The notes under the pieces were generated by a model. That model saw nothing but the letters and a program-made list of their open reading frames with translations. It was not told where the DNA came from and searched no databases. Source: Dugong dugon (taxonomy: Eukaryota; Chordata; Mammalia; Sirenia; Dugongidae). From it: DNA of 64,000 nt. Positions 33,001 through 40,348 of this stretch are shown here, piece after piece. The stretch is taken from assembly GCA_030035585.1 (NCBI GenBank), contig CM057469.1, forward strand, positions 17,292,501-17,356,500. The letters run 5' to 3'. The position numbers and the translations under genes were made by a program. Position 1 is the first letter of the stretch. Every line of letters begins with the position of its first letter.

Positions 33001-36000
33001 TATAACATCAGGAAAGTTGGTATTTCTTCCCCATTTATCAGGTAGATGTATCTCCTGGACTCCAAAATTACTCACCTTGTTGCTTTTTAAAGTCACCTTC
33101 AAAAGGCTTGTTAACAACACCATATAATACTTGCAATTGTGAGGTCAACCACCCCCCCCGCCAAGTAATACTTACTAAATTTTTCTGAATTGTATTGCCT
33201 TCCTTTTTCCTTCAGCTGTAAGCATCCAAAACTCAAAGTGATTGAGATTTTCTTTTTTCAGGCTAATATGTCTTCCAAAAACAGTATTTTATGCTTCAAA
33301 ATAAAGTAAATAAGAGATTACTACCTAATATGTGAGATTTCATAAGGATTCAAACATTCTGAGGAATAATTTTTGGGAAAAACCATTTTAACTTTATATC
33401 CAGTCATACACAGTATTTATTTTAGTCTGTATAATACTGTATACTAGAATAGGGGGTTGACAGAGTTTTTCTGTAAAGAGTCAGATGGTAAATATCTTAT
33501 GCCTGTGGGCCACGTACATTCTGTCTTATATTCTTCTTCTTGTTTTTAAACAGTCCTAAAAATGTAAAGCTTACAGGCTATACAAAAGTAGGCAACAGAT
33601 AGTAGTTTGCCAACCCCTATACTACAGAATTACTGATTTTTTTAAAAAATAATATCCAATTAAAAATTACAAGTGAGTAATTTTTTGTTATGCTTAGGAT
33701 CTGATGATGTGCCTCAAATAATAGCAGGGATTCAGTATGTGTTAGTGTCATGTTTGGGATTTGGTTTCAACTTGCTTACAAGCTAATAAGTTAGCCTGTC
33801 AGAGACTTTATACTCATGGCACAGCAAGCAGCTAAGAGCATTTATGTTGGTTCCCTTTGCCCCCAAGTCCCATGGGGTGATGTGATACAGCTCAGTTGAA
33901 TGCTCTGCATGCAGTGGGCTTGGCTTGCAGCAGAGAAACAGCTGTTGGAATCCACCTCTTTTATAACACACATTCAGCAGTCTTGCTTATTGTCCCAAGG
34001 GGAGGTATCCTTATCTCATCCTTCAAGGTTGCTCACTGCAAGCAACCCTGAGAAATGGCCCAGGTAAAAAGTGGCCAGGGTCTTGCATTCTTGACACACA
34101 CAGCAAGAACATACAGGGACCCTAAAGGTCTGTGGCGGTTGTCTCTTCCACCAGTCAGCTTAAATGAGTAAGTAAAGAAGTAAGTGAGTGAGTGGATAAG
34201 CTCTTGCTCTGGCAATATTTTATGACTAACACAGTTTATTTTTCCTTCTCCAGGAATTATCAGAACTAATACAACAAAATCTGTGTTTTATTCGAATGAC
34301 TCCTCGCAGAAATTTATTTACAGAAAACTTAACACCTATTAACTATGATGTATTTTTTCACATGTTAAAGCAGTGTTTTGGGAAGCGCAATGCCAAGCTA
34401 GTAGATCATTTACAGTAAGTAAAAAGAATAAAAGAATTATTCTTTGATGTTAGAGGTTTTTTTTTAATATCTTAATTAACAGAGTAAGGTACCATGTTTT
34501 CACTTCTGTATTTCTTCAAAATATTCCCCCGATGTACATTTTGAGAAAAAACAATTATATTTTCCACATAATCTCCCACTGGCTTCTTTTTTTTCCCCCC
34601 TTCCTTTGGGAAAAACCACTAGGGATGTCAAGTTGTTTTATCTTTGTCAGGATGTAGACCCAAGACTAACCTAAAGGAAGAACTAGCTGCTTGCCACTGG
34701 CTGGGGTGAAGAAAGTCAGTGCTGCTGGTGGCATACCCACTATCTACCTCTTGTCATTGCCTGTCCTAACCAAAGTAGGGGATACACAGCAGATCACAAT
34801 ACCACCCTGGTTCTCTTGCCCTGGATCGAATTTTATCTTTCTAACAAAGGATTTATAAAAATTAAAACTGCTACTACTTACTTTATCTCTATGTAAGTCT
34901 AATATTTATATAGGGATGGTAGTATACGGGAGCCCTTGTGGTGCAGTGGTTGAGAGCCCGGCTGCTGACCAAAAAGTTGGCATTTTGAATCTACCAGCTG
35001 TTTCTTGGAAACCTATGGAGCACTTCTACTCTATCCTGTAGGGTCGCTATGAGTCAGAAATTGACTCGACGGCAACGAGTTAGGTTTTTGGTTTGGTGGT
35101 GTACAAGTCTGTAAGTTGTACATTGTAGCTTGATATCAGCAGCCCATAGTCATTCAAAGTATTGTCAGAGGAAGGACAAAATGTTAAAAATCACATTTTA
35201 ATTTCTTAGATTATCATTTAATGTATCTGAATGAGCTGTTGATTGGCCATTATTTATGTAAAAATAAATGTTAAAATGGTACACCAGTACAGCAGTCTAC
35301 TATTTTATCTTGCCACCTTGTGATGGTGGCAACTTTGAATAAAAATATCAAGAAAATAGGAAATTTAGGAAAAAATATTGTAAGCCATGGTGCAAAATGT
35401 TGAAGGTTCCCTTGGAGATTTCTGTGGATGGAAAACATGTTTACATTTGTCACCAAGATTGCATTCAAAGTAAAAAAGTGTTGGAATATTTTCCATCAAA
35501 ATATTTTATTATAGTTGTTATTCTTACTGTCAGAGGCCTATTGATGGTTTCTTGCCAGGTTAATACATAAGGCAATTTGCTTAATTATTTATTCACCAGT
35601 CATTGCTACATAAAAATGTGAAAAATGATCCCTTCCTTGAAAATTGCCCAACAGCAGTTTCCACTGTTTGTATTTATTGAAGTTAAGATTTTAAATCAAC
35701 CTGTATGGAGTTAAGACTGTTTTGCTAAGAGAGTGAAAGGATGAATAAGGTAGGCAGAAGAATTTTTTAATAAGCAATTTTAGACTGGAATTTTGTGAAT
35801 GACTTATGATTAGAATATTTAAAGCCATGAAAAACTTTAGGAATAAAAATAGTGAAGAGCTTGCATGTAATATACGTAGCTTTAACATAGAATAAGATAA
35901 AGTACATATTTTAAATTATATATTAAGCATTTGAACATTTGAAATTGGGTTTAGAAGTCATCTCTATCAATGTTAACTGAATTTAATGTTCTTATGGAAA

Positions 36001-36213
36001 AGAATTAACAGATTTACTTTGTATTTCATTTGCAGTTCATTAAGTCCAGTTGACGCAAAGGATATATTAACACGAATAAGAAAACACGAAAATGTGAAAA
36101 TAACTAATATATGCCCTGAGGACTTTAAACTTCTTTTTGAAACTATAGAGTGTTCCAAAGATTATAACTGTAAGTGGCTCTGTGATGACATCATGGAAGA
36201 CAGAATTATGTAG
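17782..36213 (+). CDS. TFB2M: TFB2M, mitochondrial transcription factor B2 (complete, 8 exons)
   Basis: Coding exons: 17782-18091, 18844-18932, 26681-26834, 27174-27322, 28530-28619, 31116-31178, 34254-34414 and 36036-36213. All junctions are GT-AG and in phase, giving 1,194 bases and 397 residues (human is 396). TFB2M melts mitochondrial promoters with POLRMT and TFAM and belongs to the KsgA/Dim1 rRNA dimethyltransferase fold. The first about 38 residues are Arg-rich and lack acidic residues, as in a mitochondrial presequence. The AdoMet motif I region is ECNPGPGILT (100-109), an acidic motif II is LESD (122-125), and HCDFFKLDP (147-155) follows. The motif IV region reads GIPLK (185-189), where human has DIPLK. 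The C terminus has a two-residue extension (IM) past the human end. The ATG was chosen for length and match to the human N terminus. No frame break was seen, so the gene looks functional. Confidence 0.96.
18092..18843 (+). other. TFB2M intron 1
   Basis: A 752-base intron with donor GTGAGT and acceptor TTAACATACTAG. It holds an A run at about 18,345 and a MIR copy at about 18,580-18,785. Confidence 0.85.
18580..18785 (+). mobile_element. MIR SINE
   Basis: Recognisable MIR order: 'aggttttggcgtcattggca', 'gattcaaatccaagctgcac', then 'acacataaaacatccagtaa' and 'aagtattattgg' at the 3' end. Strongly diverged. Confidence 0.65.
18844..18932 (+). CDS. TFB2M: TFB2M coding exon 2
   Basis: Completes codon 104 and encodes through residue 133: GPGILTQALLETGARVIALE then SDKTFIPHLE. 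This is the core of AdoMet motifs I and II of the dimethyltransferase fold. Acceptor TAG, donor GAG|GTATAT, ending in phase 0. Confidence 0.95.
18933..19308 (+). other. TFB2M intron 2, unique 5' part
   Basis: Intron 2 (18,933-26,680, 7.7 kb) starts here. This part is AT-rich with no clear transposon. A MIR-like antisense remnant may lie at about 19,140-19,280 ('ctgcaatcctagttgggtga', 'tgtttcctcatctctag'). Confidence 0.5.
19309..20512 (-). mobile_element. RTE-clade LINE (BovB-related, Afrotherian), 3' part, antisense
   Basis: Starts (antisense) with 'tgttgttaggtgccatccag' and 'ggttctgactcatagtgacc', the RTE 3' terminus shared with the SINE tail. It runs through the reverse-transcriptase region and stops abruptly at about 20,512 where an AfroSINE body begins. 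About 1.2 kb of the element is present: 3' end, C-terminal domain and the catalytic part of RT. The endonuclease region is absent. Confidence 0.85.
19317..20657 (-). pseudogene. Relic RTE reverse-transcriptase open frame, fused to SINE sequence
   Basis: A 446-codon frame without stops. About the first 48 residues are translated from the antisense of the neighbouring AfroSINE, so the start is accidental. From about residue 49 it is an RTE/BovB-type reverse transcriptase: motif A AFDCVDHNKLW at 101-111, a 'FNLYAEQII' segment at 161-169, and the catalytic box YADN at 192-195 where active enzymes have YADD. The C-terminal domain (AMVFSSASYVCQSWTM) follows. Missing fingers and endonuclease regions and the changed catalytic aspartate mean it is inactive. 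It is antisense to TFB2M and inside its intron 2. Confidence 0.85.
20513..20645 (+). mobile_element. AfroSINE (short class), head truncated at RTE junction
   Basis: It starts inside the head ('gtggtaaagagcttggctcc'), then 'accaaaaggtcggcagttca', 'gaaaccctatgggggtttct' and 'gttggaatcgactcaac'. The usual GGAGCCCTGGTGGTGCA beginning is missing where it meets the RTE. Confidence 0.8.
20697..20912 (-). mobile_element. AfroSINE (full-length class), antisense
   Basis: 'aaaccaagcctgttgccatt', 'ctatagggtttccaaggctg', 'gcagaccgccacatctttct', 'ggttagcagccgagcactta' and 'ccactgtgccaccagggctc'. A small internal duplication ('ggttcgaactcataggacag') lies in its tail region. Confidence 0.9.
21295..21478 (-). 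mobile_element. AfroSINE-related copy (second subtype), antisense
   Basis: 'tgttgttcagtcgtgtcaag', 'cagatcaccaggtctttctt', 'gaggagccaccaagtggatt' and the head 'ttgtgccaccagggctc'. It is followed by another antisense copy 12 bases on. Confidence 0.85.
21491..21677 (-). mobile_element. AfroSINE, antisense
   Basis: 'cgttagtgccgtccaattga', 'gggagtagatcaccaggtct', 'gagctgccaggtgggttcga' and 'ccactgtgcctccagggcgcc'. Middle of a run of antisense insertions from 20,697 to 21,942. Confidence 0.85.
21691..21942 (-). mobile_element. RTE-clade LINE 3' end, antisense
   Basis: 'gttgttgttaggtgccatta', 'ccgtcaagtcggttccgact', 'aatcgttgttatgcttgagc' and 'cagggactgatccctcctga'. It is the same element as at 19,309-20,512, but only about 250 bases of the 3' end; near its start 'aggtgcc' is repeated. 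Confidence 0.85.
22109..22310 (+). mobile_element. AfroSINE (full-length class)
   Basis: Begins AAGGAGCCCTGGTGACACAG and keeps 'gagaaagatgtggcagtctg', 'cttccgtaaagatttacagc' and 'tcctgtagggtcacaatgag'. In sense with TFB2M and opposite to the antisense run upstream. Confidence 0.9.
22410..22610 (-). mobile_element. Elephant-type L1 3' end, antisense
   Basis: 'cccatacaaaaatttatacg', 'ttgttatgtgactgtaattg' and 'ccatgtccattcaaccagct' match the 3' terminal part of the type A copies read antisense. Truncated. Confidence 0.75.
22836..23042 (+). mobile_element. AfroSINE, diverged
   Basis: 'gactgctaacccaaagggtg', 'gaaaaccctatggagcagtt' and the tail 'ccaacttgacggcagctaac' with (AAC)n. Older than the neighbouring copies. 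Confidence 0.75.
23140..23360 (+). mobile_element. MIR SINE
   Basis: Near full length: 'aatctcagtcctagcactta', 'accctgggcaaatagtaatt', 'cacctgtaaaatagggaagt' and 'gtgcccagcagaatgactag'. An ancient insertion in the sense orientation. Confidence 0.8.
23400..23610 (+). mobile_element. L2 LINE 3' end
   Basis: 'cactgtcggagaacagaagc', 'cacttctgtatctccatccc' and the typical L2 finish 'cctcagtaaatatttgctga'. A MIR antisense fragment follows at about 23,730-23,870 ('gacttggagaggtttaaaga', 'gcagagctgggtttc'). Confidence 0.65.
23730..23870 (-). mobile_element. MIR SINE fragment, antisense
   Basis: 'gaaaaaatgagacttggaga', 'gacatgcgcaagatcatgtg' and 'tgtgcagagctgggtttcat' correspond to the MIR core read antisense. 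Confidence 0.65.
24170..24653 (-). mobile_element. MaLR-type solo LTR with exact 5-bp duplication, antisense
   Basis: The plus strand starts TGTCTTAGTCATCTAGTGCTG and ends 'attcaaaccatgaca'. CTGCC occurs directly before (24,165-24,169) and directly after (24,654-24,658), the 5-bp target duplication expected of ERVL/MaLR LTRs. Read on the minus strand it has promoter-like 'ttataaaagacagaagtgag' and an AATAAA-type end region. It shares most of its sequence with the copy at 51,389. Confidence 0.85.
24788..24945 (+). mobile_element. AfroSINE, head truncated
   Basis: 'ttggttaagtgctcagctgc', 'gttcgaacctaccagccctt', 'gagaaagatgtggcattctg' and 'tataaacattacagccttaa'. The tail is degraded. Confidence 0.8.
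25195..25672 (+). mobile_element. Elephant-type L1 3' end (type A), 13-bp duplication
   Basis: 'gaacacaacagagagcccct', 'gcagaactcaaattctacta', 'gactggactatggaacataa' and 'cacttgaagcacaattgaaa' followed by (TA)n. TAAAATGTGTTCA is present at 25,182-25,194 and 25,673-25,685, a 13-bp target-site duplication. 5' truncated, no coding capacity. Confidence 0.85.
25686..26680 (+). other. TFB2M intron 2, unique 3' part
   Basis: No clear repeat is recognised. It ends with the acceptor tract 'atctctgtctctcgttag' directly before exon 3. Confidence 0.5.
26681..26834 (+). CDS. TFB2M: TFB2M coding exon 3
   Basis: Residues 134-184 plus the first base of 185, from SLGKNLDGQLDVVHCDFFKL to LGIRAVPWSA. It includes the VVHCDFFKLDP strand and loop of the methyltransferase fold. 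The acceptor is GTTAG and the donor GCAG|GTAATT. Reading through the donor stays open for 129 more bases, so the correct end rests on the match to exon 4 and human TFB2M. Confidence 0.95.
27174..27322 (+). CDS. TFB2M: TFB2M coding exon 4
   Basis: Completes codon 185 (Gly) and encodes through residue 234: IPLKVIGILPIKSEKKALWK, then LIYDLYSCTS and FISEKEYQ. IPLKV corresponds to motif IV. The LYSCTS region and F-I-x-E-K-E-(F/Y)-Q are typical of TFB2M. Acceptor CAG, donor CAG|GTAGGT, phase 0. Confidence 0.95.
27323..28529 (+). other. TFB2M intron 4
   Basis: 1.2 kb intron. It contains one second-subtype SINE (27,499-27,720) and a possible L2 remnant at about 28,200-28,310 ('aaaccacaagggcaggaatt'). 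The acceptor is a T run ending TTTTTTTAG. Confidence 0.8.
27499..27720 (+). mobile_element. AfroSINE-related copy (second subtype)
   Basis: 'agtccctgggtggtgcaaac', 'agttaatgtgctcagcttct', 'gaaagacctggcaatctact', 'tccgaaaaatcagccattga' and 'gagttggaatcaactcaacc'. This copy shows the plus-strand layout of the subtype, with head 'gtccctgggtggtgcaaac' instead of 'ggagccctggtggtgcag'. Confidence 0.85.
28530..28619 (+). CDS. TFB2M: TFB2M coding exon 5
   Basis: Residues 235-264: KLKARPKNPNLYQALSVLWQ, then VACDIKLLHM. It aligns without gaps to the human segment ending KVLHM. Acceptor TTTAG, donor ATG|GTGAGT, phase 0. Confidence 0.95.
29195..30065 (+). mobile_element. Elephant-type L1 3' end (type A)
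   Basis: 'ctgcatcttactttggtgag', 'ggtcttaaaagcttgcaagc', 'agaagaactagatgatgccc', 'ggtggggtgcaaaactcaaa' and 'gattggactggactgtggaa'. A long copy of the 3' UTR, about 0.87 kb, in sense with TFB2M. Confidence 0.85.
30100..30430. mobile_element. Ancient mammalian interspersed repeat (unnamed DNA-transposon-like)
   Basis: 'tttagtagccacattataaa', 'attaattttaatattatatt', 'cagcacatattaattcagac' and 'gtggctagtgacaaccatat'. The opposite orientation of the family seen at 15,040-15,300. Confidence 0.55.
30556..30745. mobile_element. Palindromic (fold-back) SINE, second subtype
   Basis: It starts with the plus-strand head 'agtccctgggtggtgcaaac' (30,558-30,577) and after about 40 bases switches to the antisense body 'gcgcctccatagggttttca', 'tagatcaccaggcctttctt'. 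It ends with the antisense head 'actgtttacaccacccaggg'. The two head pieces are therefore inverted repeats at both ends of one element. Confidence 0.8.
30948..31046 (+). mobile_element. RTE-clade 3' terminal fragment
   Basis: 'catgaagatggcacaggact', 'catttcgttctgtgatatat' and 'ccaacttgatggcagctgag' followed by an (AAC)n-type end. This is the RTE 3' end in the sense direction, 70 bases before exon 6. Confidence 0.75.
31116..31178 (+). CDS. TFB2M: TFB2M coding exon 6
   Basis: Residues 265-285: EPWSSFDLHTQNGQLEKTKR then R. Small exon of 63 bases, phase 0 on both sides. Acceptor CAAG, donor AGG|GTAAGA. Skipping it would keep the frame. Confidence 0.93.
31681..31850 (+). pseudogene. Candidate 5'-truncated processed retrocopy, parent unknown
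   Basis: A 45-codon open frame (VHLGSYPKGGIFIFPFLENQ at 31,693-31,752, then NDDVTEWSCVNFVSELLVLK V) ends at TAA 31,816-31,818. This overlaps an AATAAA at 31,817-31,822, followed 12 bases later by 16 A at 31,835-31,850. Open frame, signal and A tail together look like the 3' end of an inserted mRNA copy. I do not recognise the protein, and no clear target-site duplication was found. Confidence 0.45.
32186..32688 (-). mobile_element. Elephant-type L1 3' end, antisense, 14-bp duplication
   Basis: 'gctttaggtgaaagtttaca', 'gttatgtgaccctagctgct', 'catcttgcctccgggcagga' and 'tagtctagtctattcttcgt'. GAACACATTTTCTT occurs at 32,172-32,185 and 32,689-32,702, an exact 14-bp target-site duplication. It lies antisense in TFB2M intron 6. 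Confidence 0.85.
33447..33625. mobile_element. hAT-type (Charlie-like) DNA transposon fragment
   Basis: The ends 'agggggttgacagagttttt' and 'agtagtttgccaacccctat' are inverted relative to each other. Between them is 'gtaaagagtcagatggtaaa', 'tgcctgtgggccac' text of a widespread mammalian nonautonomous hAT element. Internally shortened. Confidence 0.7.
33700..34230. other. Unassigned intron 6 stretch, possibly an old LTR
   Basis: GC-richer than its surroundings, with 'cccccaagtcccatggggtg', 'cttattgtcccaaggggagg' and a (GTAA/GTGAG)-rich end at about 34,165-34,195. The composition resembles an ERV LTR but I cannot name a family or find LTR ends. Confidence 0.3.
34254..34414 (+). CDS. TFB2M: TFB2M coding exon 7
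   Basis: Residues 286-338 plus two bases of 339: ELSELIQQNLCFIRMTPRRN, LFTENLTPINYDVFFHMLKQ, CFGKRNAKLVDHL. The NLTP(M/I)NY segment and the FF-x(2)-LK-x-CFG block are strongly conserved in TFB2M. Acceptor CAG, donor ACA|GTAAGT, phase 2. Confidence 0.95.
34415..36035 (+). other. TFB2M intron 7
   Basis: 1.6 kb intron with one AfroSINE (34,924-35,098). The remainder is AT-rich and unassigned. Acceptor 'tttcatttgcag'. Confidence 0.8.
34924..35098 (+). mobile_element. AfroSINE (short class)
   Basis: 'gggagcccttgtggtgcagt', 'cggctgctgaccaaaaagtt', 'tgtagggtcgctatgagtca' and 'gactcgacggcaacgagtta' with a GGTTTTTGGTTTGG tail. Confidence 0.9.
36036..36213 (+). CDS. TFB2M: TFB2M coding exon 8 (last)
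   Basis: Completes codon 339 (His; human has Arg at the matching place) and encodes to residue 397: SLSPVDAKDILTRIRKHENV, KITNICPEDFKLLFETIECS, KDYNCKWLCDDIMEDRIM, then TAG at 36,211-36,213. Human ends at EDR; here two residues follow. Acceptor TGCAG. Confidence 0.94.
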
Positions 36214-36785
36214 GAAACTAGACCACCAAGACATTAGCTGGAGAAGTTTATTTATTGGAAACGATGAGACAAATGAAAAAGAAGTAAGCCTGAAAAGCTC
36301 CTTTCTTTCAACAGAAGAGAACTGTTTTGCACAGACTGGGCAGATCATTTCTTCTGAACTTCATACCACTGGTATCTTGGAGAGAACATTGACTCCTGTT
36401 TTATTCACATCTGAGTGAAATGAAACCTTCAGTTAATTGTGGATTTGATGAGATTGAATTTTTCGTTTTATTTTGTTTTAAACTCCTGTCTACTAAAAAC
36501 ATACTGGTAAGATGCTACCAGATAAAATGTAATTTAGTTTTATCCTTTTGGTTAAACATCTTATATTAAATATTCCACTTTCACTGTTGCTGATTTTTGC
36601 ATCCTCCTGGGGATGCAAAAAAGTTTGTGCATTATTAAGCTTAGAAAGTAAAGTAAACTGATTTAAATGGTTTGTTTTACTTTTCAGTTTGTTGAAATAT
36701 ATTATTAAGTACTGTACAATGAAATTATTTAAATTTTAATATGATTTAAACTTTTTAAAAATAAAAATATTTTGAGTAATAAGAT
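36214..36785 (+). other. TFB2M: TFB2M 3' UTR
   Basis: About 570 bases of AT-rich sequence between the stop and the likely cleavage site. An open frame at 36,182-36,418 overlaps the stop in another frame and has no support as a gene. No transposon lies inside. Confidence 0.75.
36760..36765 (+). terminator. TFB2M: TFB2M polyadenylation signal AATAAA
   Basis: AATAAA within 'ctttttaaaaataaaaatat', followed by 'aagattttgtaattttttttgtc'-type T/GT-rich sequence from about 36,781 that suits the downstream element. Cleavage probably occurs at about 36,780. Confidence 0.75.
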
Positions 36786-36789
36786 TTTG

Positions 36790-38529
36790 TAATTTTTTTT
36801 GTCTCTAAACACTTAACAAAACATTAAATTACACCTAACTTATATTCACTTTTAATTCTGTCATGTATACTCAGTGAACTTTCAGTGAGTAATTCAATTT
36901 TGATACTGAAAATCTCTTCATTTTTGTTCCATTAATAAATAATGTAGTAGTTGAGATATATCTCATCTCCCCAGTTAGATTTCTTTGCTGTTATAACACT
37001 TTGTAATACCTCAGGCATACTATTAGTAAGTAATTATTTGTAAGGCATATTTTTAGTAAGTAACACTTAACCAAACTAGTTCTTCCCAACTTCCCTGCTA
37101 TTCTCATTGGTTCCCAATTTAATTCTGGCTGGAAACTCTGAATCCTCTTCTTTCTCTTGTAATTCCTACCCTGCCATTACCAAATCTGCTCAAATTTTCA
37201 TAATGTCATTCATTCTCACTTTTTTCCCTATTCCTACTCCTGATACATTAAGCCTAGCTTTCTCTTAAAGCATCTTAAACTACCTGTCTTTCGTCTTTCA
37301 GTCGACCTTCTATATCATTGCCACATCAGTCTTTATAACACATTTCCCCAGTCTACTTCACCACAGACTCTTGATCAAAACCTATTACTGCTAGGGTTTG
37401 GGAGACCTCTAAGCTTTGGTTTCCAAATGAGTAATAATGGCATCTGTTTCATAGGATTAGTGTTGGAAGAGGTAAATGAGTTCATGTAAGAGAGGGTTTA
37501 CTAGAGAAGCTGATAGAGGTAGCTATAAATGTTGGTGTCATTCGTTATCCTTCCCCATTCCCTCCTATACAGACAGCCAGAAGCCTGTGATCTCTTCATT
37601 CTGCATACAACAAACTAGAATTTTTTTAAAAGAAAATAAGCAATTTTTCTTTCACCAAAATGTGGTGGTTTGTGGTGACAGTAAGGTGCCTCCAAGAATT
37701 TGGAATTAAGGTTAGCCTTCTAGTCACATAGTAAAAACCAGGTCGAGAGTGTCCAAGGCCTCTGGAGAGAGAACTAAGTTAACTAACAATTTACAGTCCA
37801 TTGTAATTAGCAATGAGGAAGTCAGGTCAGTTTCAGAGAAACTGGAGACAGAAGCCTGGTGGTGGGCGGGCGTTACTTCTGATAACCTTGGTCATGAAAA
37901 GAAAAAAGAATGCAGAGCTGGACGAGGGTCCTGTTTCTTGGTTTAATTTCTCAAAAGTGAGACATTTAAGCACGTTACAAAGTTATAAGGATGGAATCAG
38001 CAGATAAACATTTTAAATATAGTATAGAGGGATTAACTGATAGTTTTAGGAAAGGGAATGGGGTTAGAAAACCAGAGAAGCACATTTTGCTCTTAACCTA
38101 GATAAAAGAAGGTGAGTTAAGAGTGCTAATATAAATACAAGCAAGGATCGGAAGATGAATTAATACCATATGTTCTCTGAGAAGTAATAGGCAATGTCAC
38201 TTTGGATAAGTGGAAGAGAGAACTTGAGAATAACAAAGATTGTAGTAACATTGTGGGCAATCAGAAAGGGAATTAAAGAGGGATACCACACAGCCCAGAG
38301 GGCCTAGGTAAGGATGGAAACCAAATTTATAGTGGTATCACTCTGCTTCAATTATGTCATTTTCCTCACTAGTGGGACTGGAACAATGAAGAATATGGAT
38401 GAGTAGGTAATAAGAGAAAAGTTTTGCTAAAAAGGGTCAGCATTTTCAGGTCTCTCTGTGAGTCATCTCCATTAACTGCAGAGTGAGAAGTTAGTCTGAT
38501 AGTCAATGTCTTTCAAGATACAATGGATG
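36790..38529. other. TFB2M-SMYD3 intergenic, nothing assigned
   Basis: No exon, RNA gene or clear repeat end is seen. Open frames of 60-77 codons have no domain or coding character. Confidence 0.4.
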
Positions 38530-38920
38530 CAGCGTAAAGACCAGATTTCCTGTTGCAGGAGCATAATTGATGTCCCCAGCTACTACCCCTCTGAATATAC
38601 CGCTATGTTAATGCCAAGGCGACATTTCTACAGACTCCTTCCAGCCAGTGACTGAGCATGGTAGAGGTACTTAGGCCCATTCCAGTGAGACACAACTCCC
38701 ACTGGCAATTTTGGTTCAAAGACTTCCTGTTGGTTTGGTTGACTCTTTCTTAGAATTTTTCTGCAGTCCAAGACTCTCTACCCAATCCTTCCTTTTCTCT
38801 CTTTCCATATGGTCTGACCTGCAATCACAGTCTGAAGGCCCTCCCTACCTTTTCTCCCCCTAATAAACCTCTAATCCCATCTGGGTATCTGCTTCTCTGC
38901 AGACCTAAACTAACACAGGA
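38530..38920 (+). mobile_element. LTR-like remnant
   Basis: It ends with a signal-rich segment 'ctaataaacctctaatccca' and 'tctctgcagacctaaactaa' then CACA, the usual 3' layout of an ERV LTR (AATAAA, then a short R-U5 end). The 5' limit near 38,530 is estimated. Family not assigned. Confidence 0.45.
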
Positions 38921-39689
38921 TTGGAGGAATTTGAAAGTATCAGAAAATGGTTGAAATAATGAAGCAAGCGCTAGAAAGACAGATCATTTAAACTCTGGTA
39001 TTAAGATAGCAGAGGTGGAATGATTCTTGGTGATGACAAGGCCCAGCACCAAATAATTACAAAGATAGTTTACCAAAGGTCCTTCCATTTTTATTGGTGG
39101 CTGAGGATAATGAACGGTCATCTGGTTGGTTTGAATCCAAAAGACCTGATAAGTTTAGCTGACTATTCAGAAGGGATATTGAGAACATGGCCTGTTATCT
39201 CTGAAGAAAATTGTTCACTAAAAGAGTGAAATAGCTGCCCATAGTTAGCTCTACTTGAGCCCATGGCGGCTAAAGGAGGCTCAGAGGGCTAAGGACTTGG
39301 GTTCTTAGAACAGGAGACTCCTTCCATGGTGTCTAAGGAGTTTTGCTTTGTTTGCTTGTTTTAATATTGGTAACTTTCCAATAAGAAACAATTTTTTTTC
39401 TCTTGGCTGCATTTAAGGATGCAATCTAAATTCAGAGAATGATTAGGACCATCATAAGCATATTCTATATTGGTGGATTAAAAAAATGTTCTGTGTTATC
39501 GGGGAATATTATCATTTAGTCTCTTGTCTCTAAATTGTAGAATGCCATTTAGCAGGTCACTTATCTGCACCTTGGTTTTTTTTTTTTTTTTTTTTCCCCA
39601 CATGCAAAATGAAAAAGATTTAGCTATGTAGCCTCCTCCTTATTTGTAAAATTTTATAACTATCTGATAATATATTATCTAAAATATAT
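38921..39689. other. Intergenic sequence, nothing assigned
   Basis: Includes a run of about 22 T at 39,577-39,596. No gene or clear repeat is seen. Confidence 0.4.
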
Positions 39690-39965
39690 CTCCTATGAAA
39701 AGAAAAATTTCTCCTGGGTCCACCACATGAGAACAGTCTTCTGGAGAGTGAAGCCAACATAGAGAAAGCAGAGCCAACACATGGAAATAGGCAGAGAGAG
39801 TTAACTGTCTCATTTGAGCCCCTGGCTCCAGCCACATCCGAAATAATACACATGCCTAAAGCCAAACAAATGCCTGAAGCCAATAAATTCCCTTTTGGTT
39901 TAAACTAGTTTGGGATGGAATCCTATCATTTTTCAAGCAAGAATCCTAACTAATATAAATATTAT
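39690..39965 (+). mobile_element. LTR-like remnant
   Basis: 'tcctgggtccaccacatgag' leads to 'gccaataaattccctttt' and 'agcaagaatcctaactaata', an AATAAA followed by a typical LTR end. The 5' limit is uncertain and the family not assigned. Confidence 0.45.
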
Positions 39966-40149
39966 ATTAATAACATTCCTACATTCCTGCAGGGACTCTT
40001 CTGAGTCTACTGAAAATTAGCACACTCAAGTGACGACTTTGGTTGGTGGCCTTCAAACCACAAACCCAGCCCCTCAATTAATAGAAAAGGAAGAATTTTA
40101 TATTTCCATGCCCTGAGTATATTATTTGTGCTATTCTAAGGCTTGAAAA

Positions 40150-40348
40150 GGAGCCCTGGTGATGCAGTTAAAGCCCTTGGTTGCTAACCAAAAGGTCAGT
40201 GGTTCGAACCCACCAGCCACTCCTTGGGAGGAAGATGTGGCAATCTGCTTCCGTAAAGATTTACAGCTTTGGAAACTCTGTGGAGCAGTTGTACTCTGTC
40301 CTACAGGGTCACTGTGAGTTGGAATTGATTCGACGGCAGAGGCTAAGA
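40150..40348 (+). mobile_element. AfroSINE (full-length class)
   Basis: 'aaggagccctggtgatgcag', 'ggttcgaacccaccagccac', 'gaagatgtggcaatctgctt' and 'ggaattgattcgacggcaga'. Intact B-box-like motif. Confidence 0.9.

Larger units (their letters stand above)
31179..34253 (+). other. TFB2M intron 6
   Basis: 3.1 kb intron. It holds a retrocopy-like relic (31,681-31,850), an L1 3' end (32,186-32,688), a hAT-type element (33,447-33,625) and, at 33,700-34,230, an unassigned GC-richer stretch that could be an LTR. The acceptor is 'ccttctccag'. Confidence 0.8.

Noticed and set aside
36182-36418. 78-codon frame overlapping the TFB2M stop
   Set aside because: Different frame from TFB2M, no domain, continues into the 3' UTR.
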